A stretch of DNA of 26,057 nucleotides, from positions 1 through 26,057 of IMG/VR virus record IMGVR_UViG_3300002835_000957, one strand, 5' to 3'. This DNA is from a virus. The notes beneath the pieces are model-generated. The model was given only the letters and a program-made list of their open reading frames with translations. It had not been told where the DNA came from and ran no database searches. Numbering within the stretch: the first letter of the stretch is position 1; each line of letters starts with the position of its first letter. Both the position numbers and the translations under genes were made by a program. This document shows positions 8,024 through 14,670 of this stretch, in pieces.

Positions 8024-10075
8024 ATGAAAATTGCATTTATTGACACTCTTGGTTTGACTTATGACGGATCAACACTAGAAAAACGCGGACTAGGTGGATC
8101 AGAATCCGCTGTTATCCGAATGTCACAGGAGTTGGCCAAGATAGGATTTCAGGTAACTGTCTATAATGACTGTACCTCTGACGACTCAGAACCTGGTTTT
8201 TATGATGGTGTAGAATATCGGCCAGTTTCTATTGCTCAAACTGTTCCGCGACAATTTGATGTTTGCATTGTCTCAAGATCTATTAACCCCATTGCTGATA
8301 GTTGGGAAGTTCCTACAAATGCTAAACACGTGTGTCTTTGGATGCATGATACATTTTGCGAGGGTGATAATCAGATCGAGCATCTTATTAATCAAGGTAA
8401 GATTAATGAGATCTTTACATTGTCGGACTGGCATACTGGATATGTCACCCATTGCGACCATGGCTTTCGCCGTAACTTCGATGTCCTAAAGAACCATATC
8501 TTTCAGACTCGTAACGGTATCGGTAACATGAATCCTGGTTGGATCGACGTACGTGACAAAGATCCGAACCTATTTGTGTTCAACGCCTCTGTTACCAAAG
8601 GAATGGTTCCTCTAGTCAAGCAGATCTGGCCTGAGGTTAAACGACGTATTCCTGATGCTAAGTTAAAGATCATCGGTGGATACTATAAGTTCCGTGAAGC
8701 TGCAGGTCCAGATCAACAAGAAAAAGATTGGGCCGAGATGGCTCTTCAACATGGAGATAATATCGAGTTTACCGGTGTGATTACCCAGCAGGAGATCTCA
8801 AACATTTTGCATGATGCCAGTTATATGATTTATCCTGCAGGATTTCCTGAAACATTTGGTATCTCTACACTAGAGGCATTAGCCCATAACGTTCCTTTGA
8901 TTACATGTCGTTTCGGTGCTCTAGAGGAGACTGCAATAGATCTTGCATCATGGAAGATCAACTATCCGGTTGAACCAAACTGGGCATTACCATGGCTTGA
9001 TCAGAATATTCAAGTCGATATCTTTGTCAACACAGTTGTTGATGCATACAACAACAAGTATCTGCACCAGCAGAAGATGTATGCATGCAACCAGGTCAAG
9101 GATATCTGCACCTGGGATACCGTCGCTCTTCAGTGGAAGCAGCATCTATATAAGAAACTTGGCAAGTTCATGGACATTACTGAGTATCGTAGTGTACAGA
9201 AGATCAATAGCCGGGTTCGTAAGGTATTTGGTCGCCGGTTCATGAATCATGAAGAACTAGTAGAGCCGATACACCACAAACCACGATGGATTTCTATTGT
9301 TACTCCGGTATATAATGCCGAGAAGTATATTGCGCGGTGCATTGAATCGGTGGCACAGCAAGATTATAATGACTATATGATGTATATCATCGACGACTGT
9401 TCTACTGATAATACCGTAGAAGTTATTAAGCAAACAATCAATGCCCTTCCTATCGACATTGCCGACAAATTTCAGTTGATTACAAACACCAAGAATAAAG
9501 GTGCCGTGTGTAATCAGATTACAACTATCGAAGGCAATTGTTTAAAAAATGATATCATCATGCTTATTGATGGTGATGATTGGCTAGTTAATAATCCTAA
9601 CATATTTCATATGTACAACAATCTGTACCAGGATGGGGCAGAGTTTACCTATGGTTCGTGTTGGTCATTGGTCGATAATATACCGTTAATTGCACAGGAA
9701 TATCCACCTGAAGTCAAGGCTAGTAAGACGTATCGCGACTATAAGTTTAATTGGAATATGCCATACACCCATCTGCGCACATTCAAGTGGGAACTGATGG
9801 ATGGGTTTATTCATCAGTATGGCCGTGATTCATTCAAGGATGAAGAAGGCAACTGGCTGAAAGCAGGCGGTGATACAGCTGTATTCTATGCCATGATTGA
9901 ACAGGCAAATCCTGATAACATTATCTGCATTCCAGATATCGTGTATAACTATAATGATGCCAATCCTATTAATGACTATAAGGTCAATAGCGATGAGCAG
10001 ACTAAGACTGCTACTAAAGTATTGAACACGACTTCGCCATTCACTCCTGGGCAGATTGATTTGAGACCACTATGA
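8024..10075 (+). CDS. Two-domain glycosyltransferase, GT4-like plus GT2-like (683 aa)
   Basis: The start ATG at 8024 has a GTGGAG ribosome binding site. Residues 1-375 look like a GT-B retaining glycosyltransferase of the GT4 type: a Gly-rich GGSE at 24-27, a FNASVTKGM segment near 186, and the EX7E signature (E276...E284 in FPETFGISTLEALAHNVPL), which contacts the nucleotide-sugar. Residues 421-645 are a GT-A domain of the GT2 type: SIVTPVYNAEKYI at the start, an IIDDCSTDNT nucleotide-binding loop (455-464), and a DGDD motif at 516-519 holding the metal-binding DXD. The protein probably adds two sugars in turn to one acceptor. No signal peptide or membrane segment is visible, so it should act in the host cytoplasm. 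It overlaps the next gene by ATGA (10072-10075), so the two are probably co-translated. Acceptor and sugars are unknown; virion fibres are inferred from location. Confidence 0.88.
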   Translation: MKIAFIDTLGLTYDGSTLEKRGLGGSESAVIRMSQELAKIGFQVTVYNDCTSDDSEPGFYDGVEYRPVSIAQTVPRQFDVCIVSRSINPIADSWEVPTNAKHVCLWMHDTFCEGDNQIEHLINQGKINEIFTLSDWHTGYVTHCDHGFRRNFDVLKNHIFQTRNGIGNMNPGWIDVRDKDPNLFVFNASVTKGMVPLVKQIWPEVKRRIPDAKLKIIGGYYKFREAAGPDQQEKDWAEMALQHGDNIEFTGVITQQEISNILHDASYMIYPAGFPETFGISTLEALAHNVPLITCRFGALEETAIDLASWKINYPVEPNWALPWLDQNIQVDIFVNTVVDAYNNKYLHQQKMYACNQVKDICTWDTVALQWKQHLYKKLGKFMDITEYRSVQKINSRVRKVFGRRFMNHEELVEPIHHKPRWISIVTPVYNAEKYIARCIESVAQQDYNDYMMYIIDDCSTDNTVEVIKQTINALPIDIADKFQLITNTKNKGAVCNQITTIEGNCLKNDIIMLIDGDDWLVNNPNIFHMYNNLYQDGAEFTYGSCWSLVDNIPLIAQEYPPEVKASKTYRDYKFNWNMPYTHLRTFKWELMDGFIHQYGRDSFKDEEGNWLKAGGDTAVFYAMIEQANPDNIICIPDIVYNYNDANPINDYKVNSDEQTKTATKVLNTTSPFTPGQIDLRPL

Positions 10076-11931
10076 AAAATTATGAAAACGATATTGCTGT
10101 AACCTATATTGATAGAGAATGGCCAGATATTGAGAAGGAAATACGTAACCATGTAACAGACTGGTCTGTGTGTATCCAAGCCGGTGGCCACCTTGGGTTA
10201 TATCCTACACGTCTTTCGAAGTTGTTTGGCACAGTACATACATTTGAAGCTGATGCCGGTAACTATCAAAAGCTTGTTGAAAACTGCAGCGATGAAAATA
10301 ACATCGTGTGTTATCATAATGCGTTAAGTGCATATTCTAGAGCAATGGGCATTTGGCGAATGCCTGGTGGAAATACCGGTCAGAATTTTGTTGTTCAAGG
10401 TAACGATGTTGATGCAATCACCATTGACTCTCTTAACTTACCATCGTGTGGTTTGATCCAACTTGATATTGAGAGGCATGAACTGTTTGCGTTGATGGGT
10501 GCAATTGAAACCATTGAAAAGTTCCGGCCAGTTATTATTCTCGAGGGGCCGGAAACAACCAACAATGCATGCAATATTATTTTAGAACAACTCGGCTATG
10601 AGTTTATTGCAAGAGCCGGACAAGATAGTGTATTTGTGTACACAAATTCAGCTGCACCAACTACAGAGTATAGAGATGTTAATATGAAAAAGATTCTAGT
10701 TGCTATTCCTACTGCTCGTTATATCGAACCGGATACATTTAAGTCGATCTATGATTTGGATGTTCCTGCTGGATACGAAATAACGTTTCAGCATTTCTAC
10801 GGATACCGAGTTGACCAGGTACGTAATCTAATATGTGATTGGGTTGCACGCGGTTATGATTATTTGCTGGCAGTCGATCATGACGTGACCTTTGCACCGG
10901 ATACACTTAGGAAGTTACTGGATCACAATGTGGATCTGGTATCAGGTGTCTATAGGCAGCGACTAGAGCCACAGGCGATTGAGATCTACGATTTAAATCA
11001 GCAGCGTATGACTATCGATCAGATCTATGGAAAAGATCTTGTTAGGATCGGCGCCTGTGGATTTGGTTGTGTTCTTGTCAAAAAGGAAGTTATCGTCGGA
11101 GTTGGATATCCACAGTTCGAATATCATCCAGCGCTCGATCACGGTAAAACTGTCAGCGAGGATACCGACTTCTGCAGAAAGGCAACAAACAACGGATTTG
11201 AACTATGGTGTGATCCATCCATTCTTTGTGGCCACATCGGTTCGACTACAATGTACGTCCAAACTCCTGAAGTTGTAATCAATCCAGTTGAAACAAGATT
11301 GCGTGGATTGTCTCTACGAGACGATCTTCCAAGAGACCATGTTGATTATCTCAAGGGCATGGATATCAATCCAAAGGTGATCTATGACATCGGTGCATGC
11401 ATTATGCACTGGACGAAGGAAGCCAATAGAATTTGGCCTGATTCTAAGATTGTTATGTTCGATGCTATGGACCATGCCGAGTTTCTTTACAAAGAATCAG
11501 GCCATGAGTATTACTGTGGCCAAGCTATCGGCGATGTGTCTGGTAAGTCTATCGATTTCTATGAGAAGCCAATGGATCCTGCAGGTAATAGTTACTATAA
11601 GGAAAACTCAGCACATTTTACTGAAGCTGATAAAGTAACAAAGACCATGATTACACTAGATGATTTGGTCACCAGCCGCCGTATACAACTGCCAGATCTT
11701 GTCAAGATTGATGTGCAGGGAGCTGAACTGGATGTTCTACGCGGTGCACAGTATACTTTAAAGGACTGTAACGATATCATTATTGAGATGCAGCATGAAG
11801 AGTATAATCTTGGCGCGCCTCAGGTTGCAGAGGTTACAGAATATCTTAACATGTTAGGATTTAAGTTAGTAAGTGTAATTCGTACTACAGGCGCAGATGG
11901 CGACTATCACTTTGCCCGGGCAAAGTTGTAA
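10072..11931 (+). CDS. Tripartite FkbM methyltransferase / GT-A / FkbM methyltransferase (619 aa)
   Basis: Residues about 20-192 form an FkbM-like SAM-dependent methyltransferase: CIQAGGHLGLYP (34-45) as the SAM loop, HTFEA (56-60), and LDIERHELFALMGA (131-144) in the place of the usual DVEGAE segment. Residues 205-395 are a GT-A fold: MKKILVAIPTARYI, AVDHDV with a D-H-D metal motif at 269-271, and SEDTDFCRKA (362-371). Residues about 425-617 form a second FkbM-like domain: VIYDIGACIMHW (436-447) and VKIDVQGAELDVLRGA (544-559), the latter close to the family consensus. The second domain's SAM loop lacks the usual A-N-x-G, so its activity is less certain. FkbM enzymes O-methylate sugars and similar substrates. 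Met205 could be a relic start of a once separate gene, but no good ribosome binding site precedes it. It probably works with the preceding glycosyltransferase to assemble and cap a methylated glycan. Confidence 0.85.
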   Translation: MKNYENDIAVTYIDREWPDIEKEIRNHVTDWSVCIQAGGHLGLYPTRLSKLFGTVHTFEADAGNYQKLVENCSDENNIVCYHNALSAYSRAMGIWRMPGGNTGQNFVVQGNDVDAITIDSLNLPSCGLIQLDIERHELFALMGAIETIEKFRPVIILEGPETTNNACNIILEQLGYEFIARAGQDSVFVYTNSAAPTTEYRDVNMKKILVAIPTARYIEPDTFKSIYDLDVPAGYEITFQHFYGYRVDQVRNLICDWVARGYDYLLAVDHDVTFAPDTLRKLLDHNVDLVSGVYRQRLEPQAIEIYDLNQQRMTIDQIYGKDLVRIGACGFGCVLVKKEVIVGVGYPQFEYHPALDHGKTVSEDTDFCRKATNNGFELWCDPSILCGHIGSTTMYVQTPEVVINPVETRLRGLSLRDDLPRDHVDYLKGMDINPKVIYDIGACIMHWTKEANRIWPDSKIVMFDAMDHAEFLYKESGHEYYCGQAIGDVSGKSIDFYEKPMDPAGNSYYKENSAHFTEADKVTKTMITLDDLVTSRRIQLPDLVKIDVQGAELDVLRGAQYTLKDCNDIIIEMQHEEYNLGAPQVAEVTEYLNMLGFKLVSVIRTTGADGDYHFARAKL

Positions 11932-11939
11932 TTAATTAC
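11909..11939. terminator. Palindrome pair at the convergent junction, possible terminator
   Basis: A perfect 18-base palindrome, ACTTTGCCCGGGCAAAGT (11909-11926), covers the last codons of the plus-strand methyltransferase gene. It is followed by a second perfect palindrome, GTAATTAATTAC (11928-11939), across its stop codon. The first could form a 7-bp stem with a CCGG loop in RNA from either strand. There is no true U-run after it, so it is not a textbook intrinsic terminator, but its place between convergent operons fits transcription ending or mRNA 3'-end protection. Confidence 0.4.
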
Positions 11940-11978
11940 GACGATGAACTAGTATATGCGCCAACGTAAGTGTTCATT

Positions 11979-12245
11979 TTAGAACTCGCCGCCGTCAATA
12001 GCTCCAACAATGAATTGTTGAGTAAACTGTTTAATCTCATACTTGTCTGATGTTTGATTGTAGATTAATACGGCACCTTCGGTGACATTAACTTCATCAA
12101 CATCGGGCAGATCTTCGATACTATTAATCTGATACTCACGAAACTGATTCTTGACAGTCAGAGTAGTTGGATTAAGAATAGGTGTTGTATTGTCAACCTT
12201 AACGGTCAACTTTGTCTCTCTATTGATCTTGGCGTTTAATGTCAT
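11979..12245 (-). CDS. Small virion-associated protein (88 aa)
   Basis: This small acidic protein has no membrane segment. The middle contains the DLPDVDEVNVTEGAVLIYNQ pattern (residues about 43-62), followed by SDKYEIKQF and a terminal VGAIDGGEF. In T4-like aquatic phages this 'I.DL.DVD..... G.VL.YN....KW/KYE' motif is common in fibre and baseplate-associated proteins, and a DGGxF ending is common too. The start overlaps the TGA of the 109-residue gene (ATGA, 12242-12245), suggesting coupled synthesis. It is the last minus-strand gene before the plus-strand cassette. The structural role is inferred from context and motif; the precise location in the virion is unknown. Confidence 0.68.
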   Translation of the reverse strand: MTLNAKINRETKLTVKVDNTTPILNPTTLTVKNQFREYQINSIEDLPDVDEVNVTEGAVLIYNQTSDKYEIKQFTQQFIVGAIDGGEF

Positions 12246-12571
12246 CTTGTCACCTGTGGTGTAACCGTGACGATTCCCTCAAGCAATCTAGTAATAGCAC
12301 CATTAGGATCCGTCAACTCACAGTCGTAGACATAACGGCCGGATGAAACATTTGCAGTAGTGTTAGCATTCATCGACAAAGTTACAGTGCCGATAGTTGG
12401 AGAGATGGACACTACAAATGCAACTGAATTAGAGGAGGTATAATGCTTACGCAGTTGCGCAGCACCAGAATACCCGGTCAGATTGACAATATCATCATTT
12501 TCGTCAGTGACGTTGATCGTTGTCTGGAACGTAGTTCCCTGATCGATATCTAAATTAGCTTTAATTGCCAT
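12242..12571 (-). CDS. Ig-like-fold structural protein (109 aa)
   Basis: The protein starts at ATG 12571, with GGAAGAG four bases upstream as ribosome binding site. The sequence (IDQGTTFQTTINVTDENDD, LTGYSGAAQLRKHY, GRYVYDCELTDPNG, LEGIVTVTPQVTR) follows the pattern of small beta-sandwich proteins found repeatedly in the structural modules of aquatic T4-like phages. It resembles the N-terminal domain of siphophage baseplate upper proteins, in which an 'IDQGsdf...i.v.d..g.p.dLtGy.a..qiR' opening is typical. It may join a fibre to the baseplate. It is coupled to the downstream 88-residue gene by ATGA and separated from the upstream 196-residue gene by only 17 bases. The beta-sandwich and structural role are well supported by motif; the attachment role is inferred. 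Confidence 0.72.
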   Translation of the reverse strand: MAIKANLDIDQGTTFQTTINVTDENDDIVNLTGYSGAAQLRKHYTSSNSVAFVVSISPTIGTVTLSMNANTTANVSSGRYVYDCELTDPNGAITRLLEGIVTVTPQVTR

Positions 12572-12588
12572 TTACTCTTCCATTGTAG

Positions 12589-13179
12589 TTATGAAGTTGT
12601 ATCTAACTGATAAGTTATAGTTGCAGCTGCCGCCGTAACACCAGTTGAAATTCTTCTTATAGTCACATAAAGATCGATATTGAAAGTTCGGTTAGCAACA
12701 GCGCTTAGTGTCCAACCAGCAGCAACGCCGCCTAATGTAACCCATGTATCAAGCGGTGAAACTGAACTTGACCAAGTCCCGAGAGCAACAGATCTGGTTG
12801 CAAATATCTCATAATAAGAAAGATTTGTTGAATCTAATGTGCCACCAACACCAATTAATGAAAATACATTTTCATAAAAAAATGCTGGATTGTTGTCTGC
12901 GTATTCGAATGCACGACCATCTGTAGAAACACCAAATGTCACTGAACCTGGCGAACCACCTGTAAAATTAGAGATGCCGCGCGCCGATAATCCAACATAC
13001 GGAATCGATTTACCATTGAATGAGCTCATCGTCAAACCTGACGCAGTAGTACCGATTCCTGTCATTGCACCATCGTTTGGTACGTATGACCCACCTCTAT
13101 TATAGCCGCTAAAGGCGTTGCCTCCACTAAATACAGATTTGATGGAAGATAATGATGGAGTAGAAACTATCCCAGGCAT
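12589..13179 (-). CDS. Hypothetical virion protein downstream of collagen-like fibre (196 aa)
   Basis: The family is not recognised. The start ATG (MPGIVSTPSLSSI) shares its A with the TAA of the collagen-like fibre gene (TAATG at 13177-13181), so translation is probably coupled. Residues 15-85 are rich in Gly, Ser, Asn and Tyr and look loosely folded. Residues about 95-196 look like a beta-sandwich, with FFYENVFSLIGVGG, NLSYYEIFATRS, DTWVTLGGVAAGW and IDLYVTIRRIS. There is no signal peptide or membrane helix. It may be an accessory or tip protein of the fibre encoded just upstream; that rests only on the coupling and on the absence of any enzyme motif. Confidence 0.65.
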   Translation of the reverse strand: MPGIVSTPSLSSIKSVFSGGNAFSGYNRGGSYVPNDGAMTGIGTTASGLTMSSFNGKSIPYVGLSARGISNFTGGSPGSVTFGVSTDGRAFEYADNNPAFFYENVFSLIGVGGTLDSTNLSYYEIFATRSVALGTWSSSVSPLDTWVTLGGVAAGWTLSAVANRTFNIDLYVTIRRISTGVTAAAATITYQLDTTS

Positions 13180-14663
13180 TATCTATTCTCCAACTTCTCT
13201 ACTTTAGCATTCAATTCTTTAATAGCTTCAATAAGTACAGCAGTTAACTTGTTATAGTTAACAAGTTTATACCCATTTTCGCGATTGGTGTGAACAAATT
13301 CTGGATATACTTGTTCAATTTCCTGGGCGATCAAACCAATTTCTTCATTAGATCCAAATCCCATATTTCTTGCAGTATCGTTCCATGAATACCGCACGCC
13401 ATTTATTTTAGTAACATTATTTAACGCATTTGTTATATTGCCGAATATGTTCTTTAAGTTCTTATCTGATGAAAGTACAAAGTCGCCGGCGTATACAGTC
13501 GCAGAATAACCATCACTTAAAGTTGAGCCGGTTGATGCATAATAAGCTACTGCACCGGCACTAGTACCATTGTTAACAATACCTACACCAGCAGATCCAG
13601 TATAACCAATAATGCCCTGTGATCCAGTATAACCAATAATACCTTGCGATCCAGTATATCCGACACCTTGTGAACCTTGTGATCCAGTATAACCAATAAT
13701 ACCTTGTGATCCAGTATATCCGACTCCTTGTGATCCTGTAAATCCAGCAGATCCATTAAATCCATTAGTACCAGCAGATCCAGTATAACCAATAATACCT
13801 TGCGATCCTGTAAATCCAACAGACCCATTAAATCCATTAGTACCAGCAGATCCGGTGTATCCAATAATACCTTGTGATCCAGTATATCCAATAATGCCCT
13901 GCGATCCTGTAAATCCAACAGACCCATTAAATCCATTAGTACCAGCAGATCCAGTATAACCAATAACACCCTGCGATCCGGTATAACCAATAATACCTTG
14001 TGATCCTGTAAATCCAACAGACCCATTAAATCCATTAGTACCAGCAGACCCGGTATAACCAATAATACCTTGTGATCCTGTGTATCCAACACCTTGTGGT
14101 CCAGCAGAACCAGTAAAACCAGTTACACCATTAGATCCAGTAAATCCAGTTGGTCCAACATTTAGTGCCCAAGATGAATCGGTACCATTAGTTCTTAAGT
14201 AATACCCATTGACTGCAGTGTTCTGTGTTGGTAGGAGATTATTTAGTGCAGCATTTTGTGTTGTAGCATTAGTACCACCTTGGCCGATGTTTAGAACACC
14301 ATTCGAGATTGATGAAGCATTAACAGTAATACCTGTTGCATTTGCTATAATACCAGAGCCAGCTCTAATATTAATTGCTACGTCATTTGCAGTAACAATA
14401 GAGTTGGATATGTTGATATTGCCAGCCCAAATATCAAATGTTCTGGTTGTGTTACCTAACGCTTTGCCGTTGGCTGTAGGAATTAAACTACCATCGATCG
14501 ATGTGTTGCTATATGTAAGATTTCCTACAACAAACACATCACCATTAACAGTAAGAGACTGTCTGACAATAACATGGGCATTAACAGTGGTGTTCGCCTG
14601 GAATAGCGAGTCACCTCCTGTTACTAAAAACCCGTTGTCTACTTTGAAATTAGTATTTGCCAT
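13179..14663 (-). CDS. Collagen-like tail fibre with S74-type chaperone (494 aa)
   Basis: The start is ATG 14663, seven bases after the previous stop, with AAGG just upstream. Residues 1-165 are beta-rich fibre modules (FQANTTVNAHVIVRQSLTVN, NGKALGNTTRTFDIWAGNI). Residues about 170-360 are collagen-like Gly-X-Y with the same GFTGSQGII / GYTGSAG units as the giant tip fibre plus a GTNGFNGSVG variant. Residues 398-494 match the intramolecular chaperone (peptidase S74) domain: SSDKNLKNIFG, NGVRYSW, EIGLIAQEIEQVYPEFV, YKLVNYNKLTAVLIEAIKEL. Ser399 and Lys404 have the Ser-(x4)-Lys spacing of the autocleavage dyad, so the chaperone should trimerise the fibre and then cut itself off before Ser399. 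The last 25 residues form a short leucine-rich coiled coil. This is a confident side-fibre or spike assignment; its host target is unknown. Confidence 0.92.
   Translation of the reverse strand: MANTNFKVDNGFLVTGGDSLFQANTTVNAHVIVRQSLTVNGDVFVVGNLTYSNTSIDGSLIPTANGKALGNTTRTFDIWAGNINISNSIVTANDVAINIRAGSGIIANATGITVNASSISNGVLNIGQGGTNATTQNAALNNLLPTQNTAVNGYYLRTNGTDSSWALNVGPTGFTGSNGVTGFTGSAGPQGVGYTGSQGIIGYTGSAGTNGFNGSVGFTGSQGIIGYTGSQGVIGYTGSAGTNGFNGSVGFTGSQGIIGYTGSQGIIGYTGSAGTNGFNGSVGFTGSQGIIGYTGSAGTNGFNGSAGFTGSQGVGYTGSQGIIGYTGSQGSQGVGYTGSQGIIGYTGSQGIIGYTGSAGVGIVNNGTSAGAVAYYASTGSTLSDGYSATVYAGDFVLSSDKNLKNIFGNITNALNNVTKINGVRYSWNDTARNMGFGSNEEIGLIAQEIEQVYPEFVHTNRENGYKLVNYNKLTAVLIEAIKELNAKVEKLENR
13584..14156 (-). 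repeat. Collagen-like repeat block of the S74 fibre
   Basis: Residues about 170-360 are Gly-X-Y triplets with two alternating higher-order units: GFTGSQGIIGYTGS and a GSAGTNGFNGSVG spacer that recurs four times with minor changes (GSAGF in the last). The DNA repeats are nearly identical, so length variants by slippage are plausible. Confidence 0.93.
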
Positions 14664-14670
14664 GTCAACC

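Noticed and set aside
13583-14092. 169-residue Leu/Asp-rich frame on the minus strand (LLVILDLLVLMDLMGLLDLQ).
   Set aside because: It is a frame-shifted shadow of the collagen-like repeat DNA; its periodicity merely mirrors the 27-base repeats.
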